Assembly: GCF_001428125.1 (NCBI RefSeq)
Contig: NZ_LMSM01000001.1
Coordinates: 125,306-189,305 of the forward strand
Direction: 5' to 3'
Length of the DNA: 64,000 bases
DNA from: Nocardioides sp. Soil774
GTDB lineage: Bacteria > Actinomycetota > Actinomycetes > Propionibacteriales > Nocardioidaceae
The translations under genes were made by a program, and so were the position numbers. Within the stretch, counting starts at the first letter, position 1, and every line of letters begins with the position of its first letter. Of the stretch, positions 55,693 to 64,000 are shown in pieces. The notes beneath the pieces were generated by a model. The model had not been told where the DNA came from, did no database searches, and saw nothing but the letters and a program-made list of their open reading frames with translations.

Positions 55693-57661
55693 CGTCGGAG
55701 CCCTCCCAGGCCTCGAGGCTGCCGAGCTCGACGAGGCGGGCGAACTCGGGGCTGACCTGCCGGACCTCCTCGAAGGTCCCTTGGGCGGCGATGCGTCCGT
55801 CCTCGACGTAGACCAGCTGGTCGCAGCCCACGACGGTGCTCAACCGGTGGGCGACGACCACCAACGTCGTCTGGCCATGCAGAGCGTTGAGGGTCTGCGT
55901 GACTCGATGCTCCGTGAGGTTGTCGAGCGCGCTCGTCGCCTCGTCAAAGACCAGGAGGGTCGGCTCTTCGTACAGGGCCCTGGCTATGCCGACCCGCTGT
56001 CGCTGGCCACCGGAGAGCCGGCTGCCACGCTCGCCGAGCATCGTGTCAAGACCCTGTGGAAGTGCTTCGACGACGTCGGTCAGCTGGGCGCGCGACACTG
56101 CGGAGAGCAAGCGCTTCTGGTCCCGCTCCTCGGGGGGCACGCCGAACGCGATGTTCGCCGCGAGCGTGTCGGAGACCCACCACACGTCCTGCGGCACCAT
56201 TCCGATCCCGGACTGCCAAGCGGCGAGGTCATCGCGGACATTCACGCCCGCAACGGTGATCCGGCCCGACTGCGGGCTGTGCAGGCCCATGAGCACGTCC
56301 ACGAACGTGCTCTTCCCAGACCCGCTCGGTCCCACCACGGCCAACGTCGTTCCCCACGGGATGTCGATCGAGAAATCCTCAAGGGCCGGCGATGTGCTCG
56401 CGGGGTAGGTGAACGTGACATCTTCGACCCGGATGTCCCCCGGTGGGAAGTGGTGCCCCGGGGCTGGTGCCAGCGGGGTCGTGAACTCGTGGAGGTCGGC
56501 CACTACCAGCTCCGTCGACGGCATCCCGTAGCGGACGGCGTTAGTTGCTGTCGTGATGCGGACGAGGCTCGGCAGCATGCGGGTGGCGCAGGCGACGAAC
56601 AGGGCAAGCGTCACCAACGCGTTGCCGGACGGGTCCAGGGCGAAGATCAGCACGGTCGTCGCAGCCAGGCCCGTGACGAACAGCAGCTCCATGATGTGCT
56701 TGGGCAGGTCGGACAGGAACGACTGCTGCAGACCGGTGCGGGCCGATGCCCGTCGCGCCTCCTTGAGCTCGTCGACGAAGACCTGGGCGCGGTGGCGCAG
56801 CATGATCTCCTTGGCGCCGCCGACGGGGTGGACCACGGCGTGGAACGTACGTAGACCCTGCTCAAGACTCAGTCGGCCGAGCTGCCGCGACCGCTGGCTG
56901 AGTGCTCGCTGGAGGACGAAGGAGCCGAGGCCGAACCACACCAGGGCAGCGAGCGCAGCCACGGGTGACGCCACCACCATCACAGCGGCCAGTCCGATCA
57001 GGGTGGCGCTCTCGGCGAGCACGTTGAGGCTGGAAGTCACCACTGATCCGTAGGTCGCGCTCACGGCTTCGTTGAGCGTACGCATGAACTCTCCTGTGCC
57101 GCGGCGGAGGAACATCGCGTACGGCGCCCCGAGGTAGCCGGTGAGCAGACGTGCCGAGGTGTTCGTCTCCTGCTCCGCCAGGAAGCCGCGCTGCCACCAC
57201 TGGAAACTGATGGAGACCGCGCTCTTGAGCACGAACGCGCCGGTCATCACGGCACTGATGACAATGGCCAGCTGGGTGTCGCTGACGGCATTGCCGAGCA
57301 CGGGCGAGATCAGGCCAAGCGCACCGCTGTCGCGAGGCTGGTCCGTCAGGAGCTGCATGAGAGGCACGAGCGCACTCACGCCGACCATGTCGAGGAGCGC
57401 AGTGGAGACTGCTCCCACCACGCAGAGCAACAGCCGCCAGCGGGTGGGCGAGTCGAAGAGGATCCCGAAGCCTGGGGGGAACCTGAGCCAACGTGCTGCC
57501 CGCCGCAGGCCGGCGTTGGCGCTGAACGATGACGCCGCAGACGATGGCGTGCGACTCAGCGGTCTCTCCGTCCTCGACAACTTCGCGAGCGGCCATGCTA
57601 GGCCACTCAGACGCTCGTTCGCCAACAGATTGGCCACCTCGCCAAAGCACGACCAGGCCAT
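55685..57661 (-). CDS. ABC transporter, fused permease and ATPase (PglK/MsbA-like flippase)
   Basis: A 658-residue half-transporter. Six membrane segments lie between about residues 75 and 350. The ATPase domain has Walker A GPSGSGKST, Q-loop VPQDVWW, signature RLSGGQRQR, Walker B LLVFDEATSALD and the switch His in VVAHRLS. The type is that of lipid-linked-oligosaccharide flippases and lipid/polysaccharide exporters. The start is uncertain: ATG 57661 leaves a ~70-residue polar N-terminus, and no later good start is visible. If it flips a second lipid-linked glycan, it would complement the Wzx-like protein at 0.5 kb. It is divergent from the hexapeptide acyltransferase gene. Confidence 0.85.
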   Translation of the reverse strand: MAWSCFGEVANLLANERLSGLAWPLAKLSRTERPLSRTPSSAASSFSANAGLRRAARWLRFPPGFGILFDSPTRWRLLLCVVGAVSTALLDMVGVSALVPLMQLLTDQPRDSGALGLISPVLGNAVSDTQLAIVISAVMTGAFVLKSAVSISFQWWQRGFLAEQETNTSARLLTGYLGAPYAMFLRRGTGEFMRTLNEAVSATYGSVVTSSLNVLAESATLIGLAAVMVVASPVAALAALVWFGLGSFVLQRALSQRSRQLGRLSLEQGLRTFHAVVHPVGGAKEIMLRHRAQVFVDELKEARRASARTGLQQSFLSDLPKHIMELLFVTGLAATTVLIFALDPSGNALVTLALFVACATRMLPSLVRITTATNAVRYGMPSTELVVADLHEFTTPLAPAPGHHFPPGDIRVEDVTFTYPASTSPALEDFSIDIPWGTTLAVVGPSGSGKSTFVDVLMGLHSPQSGRITVAGVNVRDDLAAWQSGIGMVPQDVWWVSDTLAANIAFGVPPEERDQKRLLSAVSRAQLTDVVEALPQGLDTMLGERGSRLSGGQRQRVGIARALYEEPTLLVFDEATSALDNLTEHRVTQTLNALHGQTTLVVVAHRLSTVVGCDQLVYVEDGRIAAQGTFEEVRQVSPEFARLVELGSLEAWEGSDDA

Positions 57662-57698
57662 GGTCGGATCGGTAGAATCCTCCCGACTCGACAACGAG

Positions 57699-58331
57699 AT
57701 GAGAGCCTGTGACCGTCGGACGCCCAAGCCTCGAGGCCCCGCTGAGCGCGACGGTCGACAGCTCGGCTCATACCCGAGCGCTCCCACCCGTCGACTCGAA
57801 GGACTGTCCGCGTTGAGGTCACATCACGAGCTGACGAGAAGACTGTGGAACAACGGCCGGTGGGACCTGATCAGTGCCTTTACCGCCTCTCGCCTGGTGC
57901 CGACCCAGCTCCGCCGCGCGGTCCTCCGCCGGGCTTGCGACCACATAGGTGCCGCACGGATCTGCGCAGGATTCCGACTGAACAACCGGCACCTGTCAGT
58001 GGGCGACAACGTGTTCATCAACGATGACGTGACCATCGACTGCAACGTCGATGTGGTCATCGAGGACGGAGTTGCGATCGGCCCCGGCTGCACGATCGTC
58101 ACGTCCAGTCACCTGGTCGGGCCGCCGACTATGCGGCGGCGCGCGATCGACTACGGCGTCGTTCGGATCGGCGCCGGAAGCTGGCTGGCCACGAACGTCA
58201 CCGTCCTCCCCGGTACCACGATCGGAGAGGGGTGCGTCGTCGGTGCAGGCTCGGTCGTCCGTGGCGAGCTCGCGCCCCACGGGTTCTACGCCGGAGTGCC
58301 GGTGCGACGGGTGAAGGAGCTGCCGACGTGA
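57699..58331 (+). CDS. Hexapeptide-repeat acyltransferase (WcaF/LacA-like)
   Basis: The C-terminal ~130 residues are a left-handed beta-helix acyltransferase: FRLNNRHLSVGDNVFINDDV, IDCNVDVVIEDGVAIGPGCT, VTSSHLVGP with the likely catalytic His, and VRIGAGSWLATNVTVLPGTT through GVPVRRVKELP. It probably O-acetylates a sugar using acetyl-CoA. The start is uncertain; I use ATG 57699, which gives 210 residues, 21 nt after a TAGAAT box (57673-57678). The first ~40 residues would be polar and unstructured. Its stop overlaps the following GT25 gene (GTGA). Confidence 0.78.
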   Translation: MRACDRRTPKPRGPAERDGRQLGSYPSAPTRRLEGLSALRSHHELTRRLWNNGRWDLISAFTASRLVPTQLRRAVLRRACDHIGAARICAGFRLNNRHLSVGDNVFINDDVTIDCNVDVVIEDGVAIGPGCTIVTSSHLVGPPTMRRRAIDYGVVRIGAGSWLATNVTVLPGTTIGEGCVVGAGSVVRGELAPHGFYAGVPVRRVKELPT

Positions 58332-59260
58332 ACCTCTCCCGCCGGATCGTAGTGACGGTCGACCGGCAGGGATCCAGGCTGGCCGAGTTCCTTGGACAGC
58401 CCGGCGGTGCACAGTTCGAGGTCTTCGATGGCGTGGACATGCGCGGATCCGGCTGGGAAGCCGCGGCTGCGCTGGTCGACCAGCTCGAGATACACCGTCT
58501 CTACGCGCGGCCCCTCTCACCCGGCGAGGTGGGGTGCGCCCTCAGCCATCAGAAGGTGCTGGCGGTCATCGCAGCGGACGAGTCCATGGGAGACCACGAC
58601 GTCGCGCTCGTGGTCGAGGACGACGCGACGCTGCATCCCCGTCTTGAGTCGCTCCTGCCGTGGCTCGTGGAGCAACCGTTCGACGTGATGCCGCTCCACC
58701 ATGGCGGGCTGGGTTTGGACGAGGATGCCGGCAGGCAGCTGATGGAACGGGTTTTTCCAATGTCGCCCCTGGCAACGCAGGCGAATGGATCGGAGTTCAG
58801 GGTCGGATTCACGACGCCGGAGTCGTGGATGCTGGCAGTTGGCTACCTGGTGCGAAAGCGGGCCGCAAGACACCTCTGCCGGCAGGATGGCCTTCTCCTC
58901 ACGCGTCTGCCGGATGACTATCGCGTCATCGGCGACCACGGACTCCGGGTGTGTCAGGTGCGCCCGAGCCTCATCTGGGAATCGGCTGTCCAGCCGAGCT
59001 CCATCACGCCCACGGGGCGTGTGATCGGAGCCGGAGACGCGACCGAGTGCGACGTCGTACGGCGCCTGGAGAGACAGGCGGCCAACCGTTCGTTGTACCT
59101 GAGAAAGGTCACGTGGCTCGTCGCTCGTGACCTCTCATCCCGGCTGCCCTGGTCAGTTCGACACAGCGCGCCTGTGGAGTCGGTGCGTGGTGCGTGGAAC
59201 GCGGCTCTCCCGCATCTCCCGCGACGCGTGAGGCGACTGCTCCGGCCGGGCGTGCAGTGA
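58328..59260 (+). CDS. Glycosyltransferase family 25 (LPS-type)
   Basis: A 310-residue GT25 protein: IVVTVDRQGSRLAEFLGQPG, FEVFDGVDMRG, LSPGEVGCALSHQKVLAVIA (the family L-x-x-G-E-I-G-C-x-L-S-H motif) and VALVVEDDATLHP with the E-D-D metal-binding site near residue 97. GT25 enzymes add galactose or other sugars to surface glycans, but the donor here is unknown. The GTG start overlaps the preceding acyltransferase stop and its stop overlaps the next GT2 start, both as GTGA, so three genes are translationally chained. Confidence 0.87.
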   Translation: MNLSRRIVVTVDRQGSRLAEFLGQPGGAQFEVFDGVDMRGSGWEAAAALVDQLEIHRLYARPLSPGEVGCALSHQKVLAVIAADESMGDHDVALVVEDDATLHPRLESLLPWLVEQPFDVMPLHHGGLGLDEDAGRQLMERVFPMSPLATQANGSEFRVGFTTPESWMLAVGYLVRKRAARHLCRQDGLLLTRLPDDYRVIGDHGLRVCQVRPSLIWESAVQPSSITPTGRVIGAGDATECDVVRRLERQAANRSLYLRKVTWLVARDLSSRLPWSVRHSAPVESVRGAWNAALPHLPRRVRRLLRPGVQ

Positions 59261-60162
59261 ACCACCTCGACCTCACCGTCGTCATCCCGCACTACGGCGA
59301 CCCCGGTCCCACTCAGGCGTTGATCGCGAGCCTGGCTCCGCAGGGTGCGCCCATCGTCGTCGTCGATGACGCCTCGCCAGAGCCCCTCGAGCAGCACGAC
59401 GGCATCACGCTGATCAGACGTGAGGGCAACGGAGGCTTCGGCGCTGCCGTCAACACCGGTGTCGCCGCGGTGCAGACCGAGCTGGTCGCCATCCTCAACA
59501 GCGACCTGGTCGTGCCGGCCGACTTCCTCGAGTCCTACGTCGCAGCCGCGCGCCCTTACCTGCCCGCCGTGGTTTCCCCCCAGGTCATCACGTACGACCA
59601 CGCCGGCGCCTCGACGTTCCGGTTCCCGACGTGGCGCCACGTCCTGGCCCAGCGGACCGCCGTCATCGGGCACAGGCGACACCACCGCTGGGCGTCGGAC
59701 CTGATCGGGGAGGACAAGCCGCGCGACCCCAGCGGTGTCTACCGACCGGACTGGGTGGCAGGGACGTCGATCCTGCTGCGGACCGAGGACCTCAGGGCCG
59801 TGGGTGGGTTCGACGAGCGTTTCCACATGTACCTCGAGGAGGTCGACCTGCAGAAGCGGCTGGCCGAGCGGGGGGTCCCGGCGGTGTACGTCGGAACCGT
59901 CGTGGCCGAGCACATCGGCTTTGCCTCGTCGGATCCGTCGCGCCGTGAGCGTTGGCACCTTGAGTCCTACTTGTCATACGCGAGCAAGTGGGGATGGAGG
60001 CGGCGGTTGTGGTGTGCGCTGGAGCTGTCCTCGGCAATAACCCTGGGAACAGAATCCCTCCGCGGAATGCTCGGACGCCAGACGACGCCCCTCAAGGACT
60101 GGAAGCAGCGGCGTGCGCTGACGCGGTCCGTCTGGCGGGCAGCTGGAGGCAAGCGCACGTAG
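59257..60162 (+). CDS. Glycosyltransferase family 2 (WbbL-like)
   Basis: A 301-residue GT2 enzyme of the rhamnosyltransferase/WbbL kind: LTVVIPHYGDPGPTQALIAS, IVVVDDASPEPLEQHD, GNGGFGAAVNTGVAAVQTEL, LNSDLVVPADFL (D-x-D equivalent), WVAGTSILLRTEDLRAVGGF and DERFHMYLEEVDLQKRLAER with the catalytic base. dTDP-rhamnose is a plausible donor given rmlABCD in the window, but this is inference. The GTG start overlaps the GT25 stop. It ends the three-gene chain that starts with the acyltransferase at 57.7 kb. Confidence 0.9.
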   Translation: MNHLDLTVVIPHYGDPGPTQALIASLAPQGAPIVVVDDASPEPLEQHDGITLIRREGNGGFGAAVNTGVAAVQTELVAILNSDLVVPADFLESYVAAARPYLPAVVSPQVITYDHAGASTFRFPTWRHVLAQRTAVIGHRRHHRWASDLIGEDKPRDPSGVYRPDWVAGTSILLRTEDLRAVGGFDERFHMYLEEVDLQKRLAERGVPAVYVGTVVAEHIGFASSDPSRRERWHLESYLSYASKWGWRRRLWCALELSSAITLGTESLRGMLGRQTTPLKDWKQRRALTRSVWRAAGGKRT

Positions 60163-60246
60163 GACCATGGTGCTGGTCGCCGGTGACGGCTCGACTGGTC
60201 CGCGCACCTCGGCGCTGCAGCGGGAGCGGTCGGGTACGTTGCTGAC

Positions 60247-61059
60247 GTGGTGGGGGTGCGATCGGTCGAGACACGGTTGCGCCGTGCCGTGCTCGAGCGA
60301 ATTCGTCGGGGTGGGCGTGAGGTTGCGTGGACGCCGGACTTCATGCGACTCGGCAACCTCCTCTACATGTGGCTCTGGGCATACCAGGGGCAGCTCGCGG
60401 GTGCGGAACGCCGGTGTCTTGCCAACAAGAGCACTCTTCCGTGGCTGCCTGTCTTCCCGGAAGCCCATCAACGTCTCGTGCTTCTCCGCGACGAAGTCCG
60501 CTTCACGGACCGGCGCGTCCAGCCCTGGCGCAACGAGGTCGAGCTGGACGCACGCTACGACCCGCCTCACTTGGAGGCTTTCTGCCGCGAGTTCCTACTT
60601 CCCGGGGTAGGCAACGCGGCGGCGCCGGCGGACCGGTTGGTCGTGAATGTCAGGCGTGGTGACTACTACGCTCCCGAGCACGTGGACGAGTTCGGGTTCG
60701 ACGTCGTGAGTTTCGTCCGCGCCGCCGTGGACGAGGCGATCAGCGGCGGTGGCGCCCCCGCATCGATCCGCATCGTCTCCGACGACACGGGGTGGTGTGA
60801 CGACCACCTCGGGTTCCTCAAAGGAATCGCGCCTGTCAGCTTCGGCGCGACCAACGACCCTTTGAGTGATCTGCGCGAGCTCGCCCAGGCTCGCAGGCTC
60901 ATCTTGTCGAACTCGACCTTCGCCTACTGGGGCGGCTACATCGGGGACGTCATTGCCGGCGAACGGCAGGTGCTCGCGCCGGCATTCTGGGGGCGCAGCG
61001 AGCCCGGCAGCACGCGTCACCTCCGCCCAGAGTGGACAGCGGTCGACGCGGGAGCTTGA
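60247..61059 (+). CDS. GT11-like (fucosyltransferase-type) glycosyltransferase, copy 2
   Basis: A 270-residue paralogue of the protein at 54.8 kb: WTPDFMRLGNLLYMWLWAYQ, LVVNVRRGDYY as the donor-binding motif, RIVSDDTGWCDDHL and LSNSTFAYWGGYIGDV. The two share order, spacing and most motifs but differ in the acceptor half, so they may act on different acceptors. A GDP-fucose-like donor from gmd is plausible. TACGTT lies 6 nt before GTG 60247, so a leaderless mRNA is likely; GTG 60250 is an alternative. Confidence 0.8.
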   Translation: MVGVRSVETRLRRAVLERIRRGGREVAWTPDFMRLGNLLYMWLWAYQGQLAGAERRCLANKSTLPWLPVFPEAHQRLVLLRDEVRFTDRRVQPWRNEVELDARYDPPHLEAFCREFLLPGVGNAAAPADRLVVNVRRGDYYAPEHVDEFGFDVVSFVRAAVDEAISGGGAPASIRIVSDDTGWCDDHLGFLKGIAPVSFGATNDPLSDLRELAQARRLILSNSTFAYWGGYIGDVIAGERQVLAPAFWGRSEPGSTRHLRPEWTAVDAGA

Positions 61060-61138
61060 GCGCGTTCCCTCCGGTCGATCCTTCTGTGGAGCCGGCCGGT
61101 GGTCGCTAGAGTTCACCACCACATGAGGAGAGGAACCC

Positions 61139-61759
61139 ATGCGCCGACTCGTGATCGCGCCGCACATGGACGATGAGTCCTTGGGCTGCGGAGGCCTGCT
61201 TGCCAAGCACCCCGAAGACGCGGCGGTCGTCGTCGTGACCCAGAGCGGTGACGAGCGCCGAACCGAGCACACCCGGGCGATGGAGGTCCTCGGGGTCACC
61301 AATTTCAGGTGCCTGGAGTTCGAGGACGGCGCCACGCAGCAGCACATGAACGACTTGGTGGCTCGACTCGACGTCGTCCTCAGCGAGCTGCAACCCGATG
61401 AGGTCTACCTCCCGTTCCCGTCCCTGCACCAGGACCACATCGGGGTCTACGAGGCAGGCATGCGCTCGGCCAGGCTGTCGATGTCACCGGGGCACTGGGT
61501 GCCCAACAGCGTGCTCGTCTACGACATCGCGGTCTACGACGTGAACCTGTATCCCTCCGACCTCCGCTGGAACGTCTTCGAGGCGCTCACCGAGGAGCAG
61601 GCCGACCTGAAGGCGGCCGCGTGCGCGGCGTACGTCTCGGAGAACCCGGGCGGGGCGCACCCCATGAACAGCATCAAGGAGATCGCCGCCACGGTCGGCC
61701 ACATGCGTAAGGTCGACTTCGCCGAGCAGTACGCCCTCGTGCGCCAGGTGCGCCGGTGA
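61139..61759 (+). CDS. PIG-L family deacetylase
   Basis: The 206-residue protein is a zinc-dependent LmbE/PIG-L N-deacetylase: VIAPHMDDESLGCGGLLA at residues 5-22 holds the His and Asp-Asp zinc/catalytic residues, and FPSLHQDHIGVYEAG carries the third ligand region. Family members remove acetyl from GlcNAc-containing lipids, mycothiol precursors or surface sugars. A TAGAGT box and GAGGAG precede the ATG, so unlike many neighbours it has a normal leader. Its stop overlaps the WbqC-like gene start by GTGA, so the pair are likely partners in making an amino-sugar branch. Confidence 0.9.
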   Translation: MRRLVIAPHMDDESLGCGGLLAKHPEDAAVVVVTQSGDERRTEHTRAMEVLGVTNFRCLEFEDGATQQHMNDLVARLDVVLSELQPDEVYLPFPSLHQDHIGVYEAGMRSARLSMSPGHWVPNSVLVYDIAVYDVNLYPSDLRWNVFEALTEEQADLKAAACAAYVSENPGGAHPMNSIKEIAATVGHMRKVDFAEQYALVRQVRR

Positions 61760-62400
61760 AGGTCACGATCCACCAGCCGGACCTCCTGCCCTACTCCGGC
61801 TTCTGGTTCAAGATGGCGACCAGTGACGCTTTCATCCTGTCGGTCCATGATCAGTTCCAGAAGCACGGCTACCAGCGCCGGGTCACGATGCGTGGCACTT
61901 GGTGTTCTCATCAGCTGGTGGGCAAGCCCTCGATGGTGCCGATCAACACAGTCGAGGTGGTTGAGGGCTGGCAACAGCGTCTCGTCGACGTGATCAGGGG
62001 ACGCTACGTCGGATCGCGCCACTTCAGGACGAGAGGCGAGGAGCTGAGCGAGCGGATCCTCGGCAGCGAGGGCCGGCTGCTGCACGAGGTGAACATCGCG
62101 ATGATCGAGATCGTCAAGGACATGTTGGGCATCACGACCCCGCTGGTCGTGACGGAGCCGCCTGTGGAGGCCGGCACGGACCGGCTCATCGAACAGGTCC
62201 GGATGGTCGGCGGCACGTCGTACCTGGCCGGACCCGGTGGGCGCGCGTACATGGGTGACGACGCAGAAGCCAGGTTCGCCCGGGCCGGGCTCGAGCTCCA
62301 GTGGTCTCGGCACCAGGTCAGGACGGGGGACTCGATCGTGAACCTGTTGATGGACGAGGCGGAGCCGATGGACTACGTGCTCAGGCAGGTGCCTGAGTAG
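61756..62400 (+). CDS. WbqC family protein
   Basis: A 214-residue protein of the WbqC family, found in many O-antigen and capsule clusters. The N-terminal VTIHQPDLLPYSGFWFKMAT, with the invariant H-Q-P, and later FQKHGYQRRVTM and GTSYLAGPGGRAYM are typical. The biochemical role is not established; some relatives are linked to amino-acid or acyl attachment to sugars. It is coupled to the PIG-L deacetylase gene, which could expose an amino group for modification. Its 3' end overlaps the opposing MauE-thioredoxin gene by 20 bp. Confidence 0.88.
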   Translation: MKVTIHQPDLLPYSGFWFKMATSDAFILSVHDQFQKHGYQRRVTMRGTWCSHQLVGKPSMVPINTVEVVEGWQQRLVDVIRGRYVGSRHFRTRGEELSERILGSEGRLLHEVNIAMIEIVKDMLGITTPLVVTEPPVEAGTDRLIEQVRMVGGTSYLAGPGGRAYMGDDAEARFARAGLELQWSRHQVRTGDSIVNLLMDEAEPMDYVLRQVPE

Positions 62401-63406
62401 CAGCGCCGGACCCACCTGCGGTCGGGTCCGACTCCTCGCTCAGCGCAGCTAGCACCTCCTCGACGAACTCCGCGATCACGTCCTCGCCGACGACGGGTCC
62501 GCCGGCGAGGAAGCCGTCGGCGCCCAGCAGGACGGCGGCGGGGGTGCCCCCGGAGAAGAGGCGTCTGACGTTGAGCTCGGGCTCGGAGACCGACAGCTCG
62601 GGGGCGTGCTCGGAAGCGGTCATCGCGGAGGAGACGTCGGGGTAGACCGCGAGCACGCTCACAGCGGGAGCCAGCTGTGCGGCCCACTCGTCGAGCCGCG
62701 CGGCGGTGCGGACGCAGGGGGCGCAGCCGGGGCTCAGGACGACGAGCAGGCGCGCCTGCGTCATCGCGAGCTCGGCCAGTGTCGCGGTGCGGCCGTCGGC
62801 GGTCGTAAGGACCCCGTAGGGGATCCGCTGGCGCTCGTAGTCGAGCAGCTCGTCGTCGGGCACGCGCGCGGAAGAGGTCGGCGGGGCGCCGGAAACCAGC
62901 ACGGCGACGACGACTGCTGCCGCTGCCGCGAGCAGGGCCCACCATCCCGCGGCATCGAGCTCGGCCACTGTGTCCGGTGTGGACGCACCTTCCACCGCCG
63001 ACCACACGAGGGCCCCGGCCAAGAGGGTGAGGAGCACGTTGCGGACGAGGGTTGTGCGGTCGACGTCGTGGCGGCCGATGCTGCCGAAGCAGGAGCACGT
63101 CACCGGCTCGTCGAAGCCGAGCGCGCGGGCGATCACCGCCGTGTAGGCCAGCATCAGCACCAGTACGCCGACAGCGACCGGCACCAGCCACGGGTGCGGC
63201 GCGGCCAGCAGGAGGACGCCGAGCGCGACCTCGAGCCAGGGGAGGGCTGCGGCCGCGGCGTCCCTCGGCACCACGTCCGGCACCCGCAGCGCGTCGAAGG
63301 CGTCACGCGTAGCGACCTTGTCGCGCAGCTTGGCGACGCCGCTGGTCAGCAGGACCGCCGCCAGGGTCAGCGCAATGACGAGCGCTGCGAGCGGGGCGTG
63401 GTCCAT
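62381..63406 (-). CDS. MauE/DoxX-like membrane protein fused to a thioredoxin-like domain
   Basis: A 341-residue protein. The first ~175 residues hold four to five membrane segments with the MauE-type layout, including LTSGVAKLRDKVATRDAFDA and the paired cysteines of VTCSCFGSIGRHDVDR near residue 103. A linker leads to a thioredoxin-like domain with VVLSPGCAPCVRTAARLDEW, whose Cys-x-x-Cys lies near residue 230, and a later SGGTPAAVLLG cis-Pro loop. It probably moves electrons or thiols across the membrane for extracytoplasmic redox. TACGAT lies 7 nt before ATG 63406. There is no obvious link with the glycan genes. Confidence 0.82.
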   Translation of the reverse strand: MDHAPLAALVIALTLAAVLLTSGVAKLRDKVATRDAFDALRVPDVVPRDAAAAALPWLEVALGVLLLAAPHPWLVPVAVGVLVLMLAYTAVIARALGFDEPVTCSCFGSIGRHDVDRTTLVRNVLLTLLAGALVWSAVEGASTPDTVAELDAAGWWALLAAAAAVVVAVLVSGAPPTSSARVPDDELLDYERQRIPYGVLTTADGRTATLAELAMTQARLLVVLSPGCAPCVRTAARLDEWAAQLAPAVSVLAVYPDVSSAMTASEHAPELSVSEPELNVRRLFSGGTPAAVLLGADGFLAGGPVVGEDVIAEFVEEVLAALSEESDPTAGGSGAATQAPA

Positions 63407-63427
63407 GGGCGCGATCGTAGGCCCGGC

Positions 63428-63919
63428 TCAGCGCCGGGGGTGGGCCCAGCGGTAGAGGGCGACGGGACCGGGCAGGAACACGGTCAGCGCGATGATGCCG
63501 AACACCCGGTCCCCGCCGTCGGAGCCGAACAGCAGCAGTCCGAAGGCCATCAGGATGAAGGGAGCCGTCACGAGGCCGACGCACCAGAACATCAATCGGG
63601 GCAGCAGCCCGCGCTGGGGAGCGGCGTTCCACATGGTCCGGGACTCCATGTCGTCGAGCCCGGCGAGGACGTCCTCGAGGTCGCCGCGGGTGCGGGCAGC
63701 GAGGGCGCTCGAGGTGCGTTCCTCGAGCTCGGGAGAGGTCAGCCGTCCCTCGCTGAAGGCGCGGTTGAGCAGGACACAGACGTCGTCGCGCTCGGCATCG
63801 GAGGCGAGCAGCGCGTCGCGCTTGGCCTCGACACGTTCGCGAGCGGCGTACCACCGCCGCAGTGCCTCCTCGCCGGGACGCGGCCCGGGCGCGGCTCCCC
63901 CTGCTCCTGACGCGGTCAT
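63428..63919 (-). CDS. DUF1707 domain membrane protein
   Basis: A 163-residue protein with a polar N-terminus, a DUF1707 segment (LASDAERDDVCVLLNRAFSE and GRLTSPELEERTSSALAART, about residues 37-85) and two C-terminal membrane segments. DUF1707 proteins are common in actinobacteria; the function is unknown and the segment resembles SHOCT-like oligomerisation motifs. TAGCCT lies 6 nt before ATG 63919, so a leaderless mRNA is likely. It is followed after 21 bp by the MauE-thioredoxin gene on the same strand, which nevertheless has its own TACGAT box. Confidence 0.85.
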   Translation of the reverse strand: MTASGAGGAAPGPRPGEEALRRWYAARERVEAKRDALLASDAERDDVCVLLNRAFSEGRLTSPELEERTSSALAARTRGDLEDVLAGLDDMESRTMWNAAPQRGLLPRLMFWCVGLVTAPFILMAFGLLLFGSDGGDRVFGIIALTVFLPGPVALYRWAHPRR

Positions 63920-64000
63920 GCGCCAAGGCTAGGTGGTGCCTGCGGGGCGCGACGGTGTTTCCGGCGTCCGGCCACGTTTGTCGAAGGTGTGGCGCAGGTC

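Overview
The window is high-GC DNA with many GTG starts and tightly packed, often 1-8 bp overlapping genes. It is best explained as a chromosome segment of a Nocardioides-like actinobacterium (Nocardioidaceae). Supporting signs are an XRE regulator / HbhA-like / DUF2516 gene trio in the same order as M. tuberculosis Rv0474-Rv0476, a short dispersed hairpin repeat with a GCGCCTCCTCAACC-like core, and many genes with a TANNNT box 6-7 nt before the start codon, which points to leaderless mRNAs. The genus call is inference; no rRNA or housekeeping marker is present. I saw no tRNA, rRNA, CRISPR, prophage or transposase.

Layout. 1-3.2 kb: end of a GT2 glycosyltransferase, a Wzx-like flippase and a secreted clan GH-A-like glycosidase. 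3.3-12.7 kb: sulfate activation genes (cysDN; an APS kinase with a sulfurylase-like N-terminus; a TauE/SafE exporter), a low-molecular-weight tyrosine phosphatase, a GH16 lipoprotein, dtd, a BKACE-type enzyme, a beta-propeller-like lipoprotein and a TetR regulator. 12.7-15.9 kb: a Rhizobium-type asparaginase, a VanZ-like protein and the XRE/HbhA/DUF2516 group. 15.9-26.9 kb: nucleotide-sugar supply (fused RmlC-RmlD, RmlB, RmlA, two Gmd homologues, GalE), two tandem DUF4012 membrane proteins and a cell-wall amidase. 26.9-32.4 kb: a divergent DHPS-like protein opposite a RibD-like reductase, a secreted beta-helix protein, a PfpI protein and an acyl-CoA dehydrogenase. 32.5-35.2 kb: an HprK-related kinase, a PqqD-like protein, a nucleotidyltransferase and a second VanZ protein. 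35.2-64 kb: a large surface-polysaccharide locus with tyrosine autokinase, polyprenyl phosphoglycosyltransferase, an O-antigen ligase/polymerase-like protein, many glycosyltransferases, nonulosonic acid synthase and CMP-transferase, acyltransferases, an ABC exporter, two GT11 fucosyltransferase-like proteins, and PIG-L and WbqC proteins. A MauE-thioredoxin and a DUF1707 protein end the window.

How they fit together. Activated sugars (dTDP-rhamnose, a GDP-6-deoxyhexose, UDP-galactose, a CMP-nonulosonate) would be assembled by the glycosyltransferases on a polyprenyl phosphate primer, exported by the flippase and/or ABC transporter, and polymerised or ligated by the ligase-like protein. The autokinase, together with the distant tyrosine phosphatase, is a plausible control pair. 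The secreted glycosidases may trim or release the polymer.

The most unusual items are the HprK/PqqD/nucleotidyltransferase cassette, the CBS-NeuB-SAF-TIM-barrel fusion, a covarying hairpin repeat with a copy translated in-frame inside the APS kinase gene, tandem DUF4012 genes with a nearly identical 3' end, and promoter boxes shared by divergent leaderless genes or overlapping upstream stop codons.
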